A stretch of DNA of 37,052 bases from Acidobacteriota bacterium (lineage in GTDB: Bacteria > Acidobacteriota > Terriglobia > Acidiferrales > UBA7541). The position numbers and the translations under genes are program-made. Below, piece after piece: positions 1 through 8,970 of the stretch. Positions within the stretch are counted from its first letter, which is position 1, and each line of letters opens with the position of its first letter. Under the pieces are notes generated by a model that saw nothing but the letters and a program-made list of their open reading frames with translations, had not been told where the DNA came from and did no database searches. The stretch covers positions 1 to 37,052 of the forward strand of contig QHYN01000095.1 of NCBI GenBank assembly GCA_003224145.1, read 5' to 3'.

Positions 1-46
1 CGTGCAGCACCCGCCCGGTCACAGTCTTCTTTTGCTGCTTGGCCAT
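1..46 (-). CDS. Start of a small Lys-rich protein (partial, runs off the left edge)
   Basis: The minus strand reads an ATG at 44-46 followed by MAKQQKKTVTGRVLH before the window ends. A GAGGAG-type ribosome binding site lies about 7 bases upstream of the ATG (complement of 52-57), which makes a real start likely. The basic N-terminus followed by a V-L/M-H pattern resembles small DUF6496-type proteins, but 15 residues are too few to be sure. It diverges from aguB, and the 170 bases between them would hold both promoters. Confidence 0.4.
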   Translation of the reverse strand, partial: MAKQQKKTVTGRVLH

Positions 47-216
47 CGCGGCTCCTCAAGGGAACAATTCGCTTTCTTGTTGCGAATGAAGGTCAATCTT
101 GCTGCTGAATCGTGATGATGCTTGAACGCTCGGAAGATTTTTAGTACAAACGCGACGCAAAGGAAAGAAAAATCGCGCATGCAAAGACGTTTCTTGCTCG
201 TGCTACACTAAAATTC

Positions 217-1110
217 ATGCCCGGCAAATTCACCATTGGCCTCGTGCAAATGAAATGCACGAGGAACCCGGAAGAAAATCTGGCGCGCGCCGTCGACAAA
301 ATCCGTGCCGCGGCTGCGCGGGGCGCTCAAATCATCTCCGTCCATGAGCTCTTCCGCAGTGAATATTTCTGCCGCACCGAAGACCCCGAGCTTTTCAATC
401 TCGCAGAGGCCGTCCCAGGACCCACTACGGAGAAATTGGCACAGGTTGCCAAGGAAAAGAAAGTTGCCCTGGTCATCTCCTTGTTCGAACGCCGCGCTCC
501 CGGCGTCTACCACAACGCGTGCGCGGTCCTGGACGCCAATGGAACTTTTCTCGGTAAATACCGCAAAATGCATATTCCCGACGATCCGCTCTATTACGAA
601 AAATTTTATTTCACTCCGGGTGACCTCGGCTTTCCCAATTTCGACACCAAGTACGCCCGCATCGGTGTACAGATCTGCTGGGACCAGTGGTATCCCGAAG
701 GCTCGCGCCTCACCGCGCTCGGAGGCGCGCAGGTCATCTTCTACCCGACCAGCATCGGCTGGCATCCGCACGAGAAGGCGGAGTTTGGCGCTGCGCAGCT
801 GGATGCCTGGCGCACGATTCAGCGTGGTCACGCCATCGCCAACGGCGTGTACGCTGCTGTCGTCAACCGCGTCGGTTTCGAAGGCAAGCCCGAAAATGGC
901 GACGCGGGCTTGGAATTCTGGGGAAATTCCTTTGTGGCCGATCCTTTTGGTCAAATTGTCGCCCAAGCTTCCCATGACAAAGAGGAAATCCTCGTCGTTG
1001 AATGCGACCCGGCAAAGAGCGAGGAAACGCGCAGGAACTGGCCCTTCCTGCGCGATCGCCGCATCGACGCCTATCAACCCATCCTCAACCGTTGGCTCGG
1101 CGAAAAATAG
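217..1110 (+). CDS. aguB: N-carbamoylputrescine amidase
   Basis: A 297-residue cytoplasmic carbon-nitrogen hydrolase of the nitrilase superfamily, expected to hydrolyse N-carbamoylputrescine to putrescine, CO2 and ammonia, the last step of the agmatine route to polyamines. The catalytic triad is visible: Glu44 in SVHELFRSEYF, Lys117 in GKYRKMHIPDD, and Cys154 in VQICWDQWYPEG. The DPLYYEKFYFTPGD and GWHPHEKAEFG segments are typical of AguB. Length is normal for the family. The ATG at 217 is preceded by TACACT about ten bases upstream and no strong ribosome binding site, so the leader may be very short. aguA, the preceding enzyme of the same pathway, follows 84 bases downstream on the same strand, which supports the substrate assignment. 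Confidence 0.93.
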   Translation: MPGKFTIGLVQMKCTRNPEENLARAVDKIRAAAARGAQIISVHELFRSEYFCRTEDPELFNLAEAVPGPTTEKLAQVAKEKKVALVISLFERRAPGVYHNACAVLDANGTFLGKYRKMHIPDDPLYYEKFYFTPGDLGFPNFDTKYARIGVQICWDQWYPEGSRLTALGGAQVIFYPTSIGWHPHEKAEFGAAQLDAWRTIQRGHAIANGVYAAVVNRVGFEGKPENGDAGLEFWGNSFVADPFGQIVAQASHDKEEILVVECDPAKSEETRRNWPFLRDRRIDAYQPILNRWLGEK

Positions 1111-1116
1111 CAAACT

Positions 1117-1190
1117 CTTGTTCTCTCTGCGTCCTCTGTGAGCCCTGCGTCCTCTGTGTGCCGTGCGTCCTGTGTGTTAAATTCTTCGCT
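1117..1190 (+). repeat. Degenerate CTCTGCGTCC/CTGTG intergenic repeat, copy 1
   Basis: The gap between aguB and aguA is filled by about four imperfect copies of a 10-15-base unit around GCGTCCTCTGTG, ending in GTGTTAAATTCTTCGC. A second array with the same units and a similar end (GCGTTAAGTCTTTG) lies near 27310-27350. Both are on the plus strand and precede a gene. Function is unknown. Confidence 0.7.
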
Positions 1191-1194
1191 TCCG

Positions 1195-2268
1195 ATGAAA
1201 CAATCGCTGCAATTCGAAACACCACGCGCCCTCGGCTTCCGCATGCCCGCCGAATGGGAACCCCATGAAGCGACCTGGCTCGGCTGGCCACACGAACTCA
1301 CCGATTGGCCCGGTAAATTTGCCCCCATCCCTTGGGCCTTCGCGGAGATCGTCCGCCATTTATCGAAGGTCGAGCGCGTCTATCTGCTCGTCGAAAACCG
1401 CGAAGCACAGTCACGCGTTCGCGCGATCTTGAAAAAATCCGGCGCGAATCTTGACGCCGTGGATTTCTTCCCCATCCCCACCGATCGCGGGTGGATGCGC
1501 GACTCCGGTCCGATCTGTGTTCGAAACGATTCCGGCGAGGTCGCTTTCAATCACTTTCAGTTCAACGGCTGGGCCAAGTATGCGAATCACAAAAAAGACG
1601 CCGCGGTCGTGACCAAAGTGAATCAAAAACTGAAATGCCGTTTCTGGCAGCCGCAGCACAAAGGCCGCCGTGTCGTGCTCGAAGGTGGAAGCATCGAGGT
1701 CAATGGACGAGGCACACTTCTCACCACGGAAGAATGCCTTCTGAGCAATGTCCAGGAAAGGAATCCCGGATTCACGAAAAACGATTACGCCCAACTCTTC
1801 CGCGAATGTCTCGGCATCACCAATGTCCTGTGGCTAAAAAATGGCATCGCCGGCGACGACACCCACGGCCATGTAGACGATCTCGCACGTTTCGTGAACC
1901 CTTCCACCATCGTCACCGTCCTGGAAAGTGATTCGAGCGATGCGAACTACGCCCCACTCCAGGAAAATTTTGCGCTCTTGAAATCCATGAAGGATCAGGA
2001 CGGCACCCCTTTGCGCATGGAAACTTTGCCCATGCCCGAACCTGTTCATTTCAACGGCCATCGCCTGCCCGCCAGTTACGCGAATTTCTATGTCGCCAAT
2101 GAACTCGTGCTTGTGCCAACCTTTAACGATTCGAACGACCGCGTGGCTCTGAACACGCTGGCTCGCTTGTTTCCGGACCGCGAAGTGGTGGGCATTGCTT
2201 GCCGCGACCTGGTGCTCGGCTTGGGAACGCTCCACTGCATGACCCAGCAGCAGCCGAGCACCCGATGA
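1195..2268 (+). CDS. aguA: Agmatine deiminase
   Basis: A cytoplasmic enzyme of the PAD_porph/agmatine deiminase family that converts agmatine to N-carbamoylputrescine and ammonia. The start chosen is the ATG at 1195 (MKQSLQFETPRALGFRMPAE), giving 357 residues. A GTG at 1138 would extend the frame through the low-complexity intergenic repeat and is rejected. Family motifs are present in order: WEPHEATWLGWP near residue 21, DRGWMRDSGPICVR near 97 (WxRDxGP), EGGSIEVNGRG, GDDTHGHVDDLARF, and the catalytic Cys348 in GLGTLHCMTQQQP, close to the family form GGGNIHCITQQ. It sits 84 bases after aguB with no visible terminator between, so the two probably form a putrescine operon. Confidence 0.93.
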   Translation: MKQSLQFETPRALGFRMPAEWEPHEATWLGWPHELTDWPGKFAPIPWAFAEIVRHLSKVERVYLLVENREAQSRVRAILKKSGANLDAVDFFPIPTDRGWMRDSGPICVRNDSGEVAFNHFQFNGWAKYANHKKDAAVVTKVNQKLKCRFWQPQHKGRRVVLEGGSIEVNGRGTLLTTEECLLSNVQERNPGFTKNDYAQLFRECLGITNVLWLKNGIAGDDTHGHVDDLARFVNPSTIVTVLESDSSDANYAPLQENFALLKSMKDQDGTPLRMETLPMPEPVHFNGHRLPASYANFYVANELVLVPTFNDSNDRVALNTLARLFPDREVVGIACRDLVLGLGTLHCMTQQQPSTR

Positions 2269-2412
2269 GGGCGCGATTCCTGAGCGAGCGCAGCGAGTCG
2301 AAAGCCCTCGCTGCCTATTGGCCTGCGCGAGCGCGCCGCTGAAACAAAGAAATCGTTCCCGCATAAATGTGAAAAAGGGTATTGTTGAAACTTTCGATCG
2401 TCCGGAGGCGAG

Positions 2413-2724
2413 ATGCTTGCTCTCTTTTCTTCTCTTTTAATGGATCCTCAGTTCTTTATCGTTCAATTCCGGCACGGAGTGATTGGCTGGCTGATGATCG
2501 GTCTTATCGCCGGCTGGCTCGCGGGAAAAATCGCGCGCGGCCGCGGCTTTGGCTGCATCACGGACATCATTCTTGGGATCGTTGGCTCGTTCATCGGCGG
2601 CTGGGTCTTCGTGAAGCTCGGAATCTTCGGTGGCGGCTTCTGGTATTCGCTCGCCGCGGCAACTTTGGGCGCCGTCATTCTCGTGTCGATCGCTCATCTC
2701 TTCGCTGGTGGCGGCCACCATTAG
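2413..2724 (+). CDS. GlsB/YeaQ/YmgE family membrane protein
   Basis: A 103-residue inner-membrane protein of the family formerly called transglycosylase-associated; the family is linked to stress responses but its biochemical role is unknown. Three hydrophobic Gly-rich segments can be read: GWLMIGLIAGWLAGKIA, IILGIVGSFIGGWVFVKLGI and SLAAATLGAVILVSIAHLF. The repeated Gly-rich helices and IARGRGFG loop are family hallmarks. ATG at 2413 follows GGAGG at 2404-2408. An alternative ATG at 2440 (MDPQFFIVQF) has no comparable ribosome binding site. It stands alone, convergent with the permease that ends at 2738. Confidence 0.85.
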   Translation: MLALFSSLLMDPQFFIVQFRHGVIGWLMIGLIAGWLAGKIARGRGFGCITDIILGIVGSFIGGWVFVKLGIFGGGFWYSLAAATLGAVILVSIAHLFAGGGHH

Positions 2725-2737
2725 CTGCTGTTACGCT

Positions 2738-5382
2738 TCACTCGTATCTCAGCGCCACCATCGGATCGACACGCATTGCTCGCCGGGCGGGAATGTAGCT
2801 CGCTAGCAGCGCAGCCGCAGCCAGTACGAATGCGGCGACGACTAGGGTCACTGGGTCAGTCGGACGAATGCCATAAAGGAGGCTCGAAACAAAGCGCATT
2901 AGACCAAAGGCCCCGGCCAGGCCGATAGCGACGCCCACTAGCACCAGTCCGAACCCTTGACCCACGACGAGCTTCAGCACATCGCCGGACCTTGCGCCGA
3001 GCGCCATGCGCACGCCAATCTCATGGGTGCGCTGCGCGACAGAATTCGCAATGACACCGTAAATTCCGACGGCCGCCATCAGCAGGGCGGTGCTTCCGAA
3101 GGCGCCCAGGATCAGCACAATGACGCGCTGAGGAGCCAGCGAATCGGATGCCAACTGACTCATACTCATCACAAAGCCCACAGCCTGATCTTTATCCACC
3201 GCCCAAATGGCACTCTCAGCCGCCTTGACAAGACTGAGCGGGTCTTCCGTCGTGCGGATCGCGAAACAAATAATCGGCGCGGCAACCTGAGAGAATGGCA
3301 AATAAATTTCTGAGGTCATTTCGGACGTAATTCCTAGCTGATGCACGTCGCCAACAACGCCCACTACTTCAACAACACCCTTCACGCCTTCAACATTCAT
3401 CCGTTTGCCGATGGGTTTGGCATTCGGCACAAGCCGTTGTGCCAGACTCTTGCTAATGATAGCCACGGGAGGCGCGCTCTGACTGTCGCGATCCTCAAAA
3501 AACCGGCCTTTGATTAACGGAATCCTTAGCGCGCGGAAGTAGTCCGGGGTCACCGAGCTCCATAGCGCGATAGGCCGCTGGTTCTCGGGCGTTGGTTGGT
3601 CTTCCAGCGAACCGCCCGGTCTCCATACCATCCACCCAGCGGAAGGAATGTCACCATGCCTGCCGCTTTCACGCCGGGAAGCGGCCGGATGCGATCCACC
3701 GCTTGCTCGATGAATGCAATTTGTTGAGCACCCGTTTTGTACTTGTAGCCTGGGAGCAGAACACGCATGGTCAAAACATGATCGGGGTTCAAGCCGAGGT
3801 CGCTTCCTACCAGGTGAACGAAACTTCTCAGGGTCAGACCGGCCGCCGCGAGCAGCATCAAGGACAGCGCCAATTCCACAACCACCAAGGCGCTGCGATA
3901 ACGTCTGCCTTGCGTGCCTCCCGCCAGGCCGCGGCCCGATTCCTTTAGCGACTCGCTTGTGTTCACGGAAGCGTGCAGGGCCGGCACCAATCCGAAGACC
4001 ACACCCGTGAACAAGGAGACGACCGTCGCAAAGCCCAGCACCCAACCGTCTATCGGAATCTTCTCGATGTGCGGGATGCTGACGTTAAAAATCGTGGGAG
4101 GAAACATGGTGACCATTGCTCGAGCGCACCAGGAAGCGAGCAGCAGGCCGAGTGCTCCGCCCGCGAGCCCCAGCAGCATACTTTCGGTGAGGAACTGGCG
4201 CACCAGCCGAAGTCGGCTGGCCCCAAGCGCGGCGCGCACGGCCACTTCTTTCTGCCGGCTGGCTGCTCGCGCCAACAGCAGGTTGGCGACGTTCGCGCAG
4301 GCTATCAGCAACACGAAGCTCACCGCGCACAGAAGCACGAGTAGTGCCGGACGGATGTCCCCACTGATCTTTTGGCGCAGGCCGGTAAGGCTGGTCGCGT
4401 CTTCATCTTTGTTCGTCTTCGGGTACTCCTGCGCTAAACGCCCGGCGATAGCATTCATCTCCGTTTGCGCCTGATGAATCGTTACACCTGGTTTCAGACG
4501 TGCCATCACCCGCAGATAGCGGTAACCGCGATCTTGAGCAGCTTCGGGTTTTACGGTGAACGGAGTCCAAAGCTCAGTAAGCGGCGGATACTGGAACTCC
4601 GGGGGCATGACCCCAACCACCGTGTAAGGCGATCCGTCAAGGACGATGCTCTTGCTTACCAAGTCTCGGTTCCCGCCGAAGTGGCTCTGCCAGAACGAAT
4701 AGCTCAGCACGGCCACATGGTTCTTTCCAGGCTGCTCTTCTTCGGGCAGAAACGTGCGTCCCAGGAGCGGTGCGACGCCGAGCACGTGAAAGTAGTCGGC
4801 AGAGAAAGAATAGGCGATGATGAGCACCGGCTCCGCCTCGCCCGTCAACGTATACTGTGTGTCGGTGGATGCCGCGATTCCCTCAAAAACATGGTTCTGA
4901 GACCGCCAATCGGCAAAGTCGAGCGGCGATACCAGGTCGGTGTCGTAGCCTCGCGCACGGTTGTAACCCCAGACCGTGACCAAGCGGTTGGCGTCTTTGT
5001 ATGGTAGAGGGCGCAACAGCACCGCGTTGACCATGCTGAAGATGGCGGTGTTCGCGCCTATGCCCAGCGCCAGTGTGAAGACGGCAATCGCAGTAAATCC
5101 GGGATTCTTCCGCAGCATGCGCAGGCCAAAGCGCAAGTCTTGAATGAGACTTTCGATGAAGTTCACGCCGCGTGCGTCGCGGCATTCCTCTTTTGTTTGC
5201 TCGATCCCGCCAAACTCCAGCCGTGCCCGCCGCAGCGCTTCGGCGCGAGACACCCCATGACGGACCATATCCTCGGCGCACGCTTCGATGTGAAAACGGA
5301 GTTCGGCATCCATTTCGCTTTCTATGCGCGAGCGCCGCAGAATTGCCCGCAGCCACGACCAAAACCGGCTCCACAGCGTCAT
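2738..5382 (-). pseudogene. ADOP-family MacB/FtsX-like permease, single frameshift
   Basis: An Acidobacteria-type duplicated orphan permease of about 881 residues. The start is the ATG at 5382 (MTLWSRFWSWLRAIL), preceded by GGAGGAAGT and overlapping the padR stop by four bases. The N-terminal prefix runs to about residue 90 (ELRFHIEACAEDMVRHG, ARLEFGGIEQTKEECRDARG). A MacB periplasmic core and first FtsX domain follow (ACANVANLLLARAASRQKE), then a second core and FtsX domain (LMAAVGIYGVIANSVAQRT ... PARRAMRVDPMVALRYE). Near 3610-3635 the frame changes: one frame carries MVTFLPLGGWYGD and the next carries GGSLEDQPTPENQ. The total of 2645 bases fits the loss of one base. It may be a real mutation or a sequencing error. 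No ATPase gene is adjacent, as usual for this family. Confidence 0.85.
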
Positions 5383-5720
5383 ACTTCCTCCGCCGTGGTG
5401 CGCAGGATTCCCGCAATGACATCCGCCATGTGGTTCCACTTTTCCGCTTCTTCTCGCAATCTGCGCTTCCCCGCTGCCGTGAGACGATAGTATTTCGCCT
5501 TGCGCTTGTTTTCCGACTCACCCCATTCGCTCGTGATCCAGCCCTGGTCTTCCAGGCGATACAGCGCCGGATACAACGAGCCTTGTTGAATCTCCAAGCG
5601 ATCCTTCGAAATCTGCTGGATGCGCAGGAGGATGCCGTAACCATGCAGCGCCCCGAGGGAAACGGCCTTGAGGATCAGCATGTCCAAAGTGCCTTGCAGA
5701 AGGTCGAGTTGCTTGTCCAC
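5379..5720 (-). CDS. PadR-family transcriptional regulator
   Basis: A 113-residue winged-helix DNA-binding protein. The PadR core is clear: LLQGTLDMLILKAVSLGALHGYGI, the recognition region IQQGSLYPALYRLEDQGWI, and the wing SENKRKAKYYRLTAAGKRRL, followed by a short C-terminal helix for dimerisation. Family members of this length usually repress their own promoter and a linked transport gene. The stop codon overlaps the permease ATG (ATGA), so translation is probably coupled. A GGGAG ribosome binding site lies about six bases before the ATG. The promoter with an embedded palindrome just upstream supports autoregulation. The inducing ligand cannot be told from sequence. Confidence 0.92.
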   Translation of the reverse strand: MDKQLDLLQGTLDMLILKAVSLGALHGYGILLRIQQISKDRLEIQQGSLYPALYRLEDQGWITSEWGESENKRKAKYYRLTAAGKRRLREEAEKWNHMADVIAGILRTTAEEV

Positions 5721-5732
5721 GGAAGCTCCCTC

Positions 5733-5777
5733 TCCTAGAGCATCTAGGAATATAGTGTTGTTCTCCTAGACTGTCAA
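5733..5777 (-). promoter_or_regulatory. padR promoter with palindromic operator
   Basis: Read on the minus strand: TTGACA (5772-5777), a 17-base spacer, then TATATT (5749-5754), a near-consensus sigma-70 promoter. A perfect inverted repeat TCCTAGAGCATCTAGGA (7-base arms, 3-base centre) covers 5733-5749 at the predicted transcription start. A further CTAGGAGAA half-site lies in the spacer (complement of 5762-5770). This arrangement suits a repressor, most simply the PadR protein encoded directly downstream. Confidence 0.8.
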
Positions 5778-5895
5778 GGAGAAGAAGAGGGGGCGTCGTC
5801 ACGCACTGCGCGCTTGCGGCACGCGTCGCCGTCACGGAGCAGCCGTCACCGCCGTGTGATACGATTCTCGCTTGCGTCCCGGAGCTGACGCTTTC

Positions 5896-7563
5896 TTGAG
5901 CAAGGTCAAGCAATCCATTACCGCTATTCCTCTCGGAGGGCTCGGCGAATTCGGTATGAACATGATGGTGTTGCGTCTCGGCGACGACATCATCGTCATC
6001 GACGCCGGCATGATGTTCCCGGAATCCGAGCTTCTCGGCGTCGACCTGGTGATCCCGGACATTTCCTATCTCAAGCAGAACCGCTCGCATGTCCGCGCGA
6101 TCGTGCTCACTCACGGCCATGAAGACCACATCGGCGCCCTGCCTTACATCCTTCGCGATTTGAATGTTCCAGTTTACGGAACCCGCTTCACGCTTGCGCT
6201 GGTGAAAAAACGCCTGGATGAGGCGGGACTGCTGGAATCCACGACGCTGCGCGAAGTGATGCCCGGCCGGCTTGTCGAGATCGGCCCCTACGAAATTGAA
6301 TTCATATCCGTAACGCACAGCACCGTGGACTGCGTGGCGCTCGCGATCCGGACGCCGCTCGGCGTAATCCTGCACACCGGCGACTTCAAAATCGATCAGA
6401 CTCCCGTGGACGGCGCACCGTTCGATTTGCACGCTTTCGCAAAATACGGAAAGGAAGGCGTGCTCGCGCTGTTCAGCGATTCAACAAACGTAGAGCGCCC
6501 CGGCTTCACGCCGTCCGAGCGCGCCATCGTGCCGCGCATCGAAGAGTTATGCCGTTCCGCGCCGCGGCGCGTGATTCTGTCCTGCTTTGCTTCTTCCATT
6601 CACCGCATTCAGCAAGTGATTGACATTGCCACGCGGGTCCATCGCAAAGTGGCGTTTGTCGGCCGCAGCATGGTCGACAACGTCGAAATTGCGCACTCGC
6701 TCGAGGTTCTTCGAATTCCCGACGGCATGGTGGTGCGCCCGCAGGATATTCGCGGCTTCGATCCGAAACGCATCATCATTCTGGCCAGCGGCAGCCAGGC
6801 CGAGCCGATGTCCTCGCTCTCGCGCATCGCCGTGGACAATCACCGCCACGTTTCCCTGGATGAAAACGACAGCGTGATTCTTTCCGCGCGCATCATTCCA
6901 GGCAACGAGAAATCCATTTTCCGCATGCTCGATCACATGTTCCGCCGCCGCGCGCTGGTGTATTACGAAAATTCCGCGGGCCTGATTCACGTTTCCGGTC
7001 ACGCCAGTCAGGAAGAACAAAAATTAATGTTACAACTGGTGAAGCCGAAATATTTTATTCCCGTACACGGGGAGTACCGGCACCTCTTCCGCCACGCCGC
7101 GCTCGCCCACCAGCTCGGCGCGGTTTCCGAAGAAATCCTGCTGCTGGAAGACGGGCAACGCGTGGAATTTACCGAGGACGGGGCACACCGGCGCGAGCCG
7201 GTGACGGCCGGCCGTGTGCTTGTGGATTCCGGCTCGCTCGAAGAAATCGAAGAGGTGGTGATTCGCGACCGGAAACATCTTTCGGAAGACGGCGTAGTGG
7301 TGCCCATCATCGCGATCGACAAGCACACCGGAAAACTCGAATCGCAGCCGGAAATCGTGACGCGCGGCCTGATGAGCGACAACGGCGCCGAGTTTCTGTC
7401 GGGCGCGCGCGCAGTGCTCATGAAGACAGTTTCCGAATCGAGCGCCGAAGAAAATTCCGACTGGGGCGTGATTAAGGAAAAAATTCGCGTGGACCTGAAA
7501 CGGTACATCAACAAGCAAACCTCCAAGCGGCCGCTGATTCTTCCCGTGATTCTCGAAGTGTAG
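5896..7563 (+). CDS. rnj: Ribonuclease J
   Basis: A metallo-beta-lactamase/beta-CASP ribonuclease of about 555 residues, combining 5'-3' exonuclease and endonuclease activity in RNA processing and decay. The beginning ITAIPLGGLGEFGMNMMVL and the metal-binding motif LTHGHEDHIGALPYI are diagnostic. The beta-CASP part carries FSDSTNVERPGFTPSE, the late motif is SGHASQEEQKLML, and KPKYFIPVHGEYRHL follows. A C-terminal domain ends in RPLILPVILEV. The start is uncertain: TTG at 5896 (SKVKQSITAIPL) has GGAG eleven bases upstream, while TTG at 5872 adds eight residues but has no ribosome binding site. It diverges from padR, and the exporter gene follows after 15 bases. Confidence 0.93.
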   Translation: MSKVKQSITAIPLGGLGEFGMNMMVLRLGDDIIVIDAGMMFPESELLGVDLVIPDISYLKQNRSHVRAIVLTHGHEDHIGALPYILRDLNVPVYGTRFTLALVKKRLDEAGLLESTTLREVMPGRLVEIGPYEIEFISVTHSTVDCVALAIRTPLGVILHTGDFKIDQTPVDGAPFDLHAFAKYGKEGVLALFSDSTNVERPGFTPSERAIVPRIEELCRSAPRRVILSCFASSIHRIQQVIDIATRVHRKVAFVGRSMVDNVEIAHSLEVLRIPDGMVVRPQDIRGFDPKRIIILASGSQAEPMSSLSRIAVDNHRHVSLDENDSVILSARIIPGNEKSIFRMLDHMFRRRALVYYENSAGLIHVSGHASQEEQKLMLQLVKPKYFIPVHGEYRHLFRHAALAHQLGAVSEEILLLEDGQRVEFTEDGAHRREPVTAGRVLVDSGSLEEIEEVVIRDRKHLSEDGVVVPIIAIDKHTGKLESQPEIVTRGLMSDNGAEFLSGARAVLMKTVSESSAEENSDWGVIKEKIRVDLKRYINKQTSKRPLILPVILEV

Positions 7564-7578
7564 GCGGCTGAGCTGTCG

Positions 7579-8874
7579 ATGGCTGAGAAGACCACCCCCG
7601 CTCCTCTCCCTTCTTCGTCCCCCAGCAGTGCAGCTTTTGTCTTTATCCTGGTCATGGTGGCGTTTGATTTTCTGGCCTTTGGGATAATCGCGCCGGTGCT
7701 GCCCGATCTCATCCGGCAATTCGAGGGTGGCGACTTCGGGCGCGCATCAGACATTGTCGGATACTTCGGATTTGCATGGAACGCGATGCAATTTATCTTT
7801 TCGCCGATTCTCGGTGCGTGGTCCGACCGATTCGGCCGCCGCCCCATCATTCTCATTTCCTGTTTCGGCCTGGGAATCGATTACATCTTCATGGCTCTTG
7901 CTCCGTCGCTCGGGTGGCTGTTCGTTGGCCGCATCATTTCCGGGATCACTGCCTCCAACGTCTCCACCGCATTCGCTTATATCACTGACGTCACTCCACC
8001 GGAAAAACGCGCCCGGCCCTTCGGTCTGGTCAGCGCCGCGTTTGGGCTGGGATTCGTCATTGGCCCTGCGGTCGGCGGCTATCTTGGGAACATCAATCTT
8101 CGTTTTCCTTTCTGGGCCGCTGCCATACTCAGCCTTACCAATACGCTTTACGGCTTTTTCATCCTTCCAGAGTCGCTGCCGCCGGAACGCCGCGCCAAAT
8201 CGGCCTGGCACATGGCCAATCCGATGGGTTCCTTGAACCTCTTTCGTTCCCATCCGCAGCTTGCGGGGCTCGCCGTGGTCACTACTCTCTACTATCTCGC
8301 GCATCAGTCCTTGCAAACGGTCTATGTGCTCTACACCGAGTACCGTTATGCCTGGAATCAGCGCGACGTGGGCCTCTCCCTTGCGGTTGTCGGTGTCAGT
8401 GCGGCAATTGTCTCCGGCGTGCTTGTCGGCCCGTTTGTGAAGCGCTTCGGCGAGCGCCACAGCCTTCTCTCCGGTCTGTTCTTTGGAACGCTCGGCTTCG
8501 TAAGTTTTGGTCTTGCCACGCGCGGCTGGATCATGCTCGCGGTCATTCCGTTCATCGCCCTGTGGGGGATCGCCGCTCCTGCCATGCAATCGCTGATGTC
8601 CCAGCGAGTTGATCCTACATCCCAGGGCAAGCTGCAAGGGGCGATCAATTCTTTGCGCGCGATCACGGGAATGGCCGGGCCAGTGCTCTTTGGCCGAGTT
8701 TTTGCGCTGGCGATTTCGCCACGCGCCAGAATTCATCTTCCCGGGACACCGTACTATCTCGCCGGGCTGCTGTTGCTCTCCAGCTTGCTGCTGGCGGTGT
8801 ACGTGACGCGGCCCGGCACAGAAACGGCAGAGGCGACGGGGCAGCCCGCCACTTCGCTCGGTCGTTCTGAGTGA
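7579..8874 (+). CDS. TCR/Tet-like MFS exporter
   Basis: A 431-residue inner-membrane major facilitator protein with about twelve hydrophobic segments. The order of motifs follows the TetA-type drug:proton antiporters: IIAPVLPDLIRQF in helix 1, motif A GAWSDRFGRRPIIL between helices 2 and 3, GRIISGITASNVSTAFAYI, motif C-like GLVSAAFGLGFVIGPAVGG, and VDPTSQGKLQGAINSLRAI in the second half. The family exports small molecules using the proton gradient; the substrate here is unknown and tetracycline should not be assumed. The ATG lies 15 bases after the RNase J stop and has only a weak ribosome binding site, so it may be read from the same transcript. The C-terminus is followed directly by the repeat island. 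Confidence 0.87.
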   Translation: MAEKTTPAPLPSSSPSSAAFVFILVMVAFDFLAFGIIAPVLPDLIRQFEGGDFGRASDIVGYFGFAWNAMQFIFSPILGAWSDRFGRRPIILISCFGLGIDYIFMALAPSLGWLFVGRIISGITASNVSTAFAYITDVTPPEKRARPFGLVSAAFGLGFVIGPAVGGYLGNINLRFPFWAAAILSLTNTLYGFFILPESLPPERRAKSAWHMANPMGSLNLFRSHPQLAGLAVVTTLYYLAHQSLQTVYVLYTEYRYAWNQRDVGLSLAVVGVSAAIVSGVLVGPFVKRFGERHSLLSGLFFGTLGFVSFGLATRGWIMLAVIPFIALWGIAAPAMQSLMSQRVDPTSQGKLQGAINSLRAITGMAGPVLFGRVFALAISPRARIHLPGTPYYLAGLLLLSSLLLAVYVTRPGTETAEATGQPATSLGRSE

Positions 8875-8910
8875 ACGAGAAGGAGGACGAGTTCCAGAAT
8901 GGGAAGAATG

Positions 8911-8961
8911 CCCCCCCCACCCCGGCAGTTTTCGTAAGAGTGGAAAACAAAGGACTTAGGA
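8911..8961. repeat. C-rich dispersed intergenic unit (diverged copy)
   Basis: A C-run, CCCCGGCA, TTTTCGTAAGAGTGG, AAAACAAAGGACTTAG. The same order recurs with changes at 9013-9060 and 10927-10975 inside the two long direct repeats. It looks like a tandemly duplicated, diverging unit. I have the impression that such units are common between acidobacterial genes. The 8875-9224 stretch otherwise has no credible gene. Confidence 0.55.
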
Positions 8962-8970
8962 CATACGGAA

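Noticed and set aside
208-1113. A 301-residue minus-strand frame opposite aguB
   Set aside because: It mirrors a well-defined enzyme gene in high-GC DNA and has no family features of its own.
1138-1194. Possible 19-residue extension of agmatine deiminase from a GTG
   Set aside because: It translates the low-complexity intergenic array; the family begins at MKQSLQFETP.
7579-8874. Naming the MFS gene as a tetracycline-resistance determinant
   Set aside because: Motifs fit the TCR/Tet branch, but many members export other compounds and nothing here shows the substrate.
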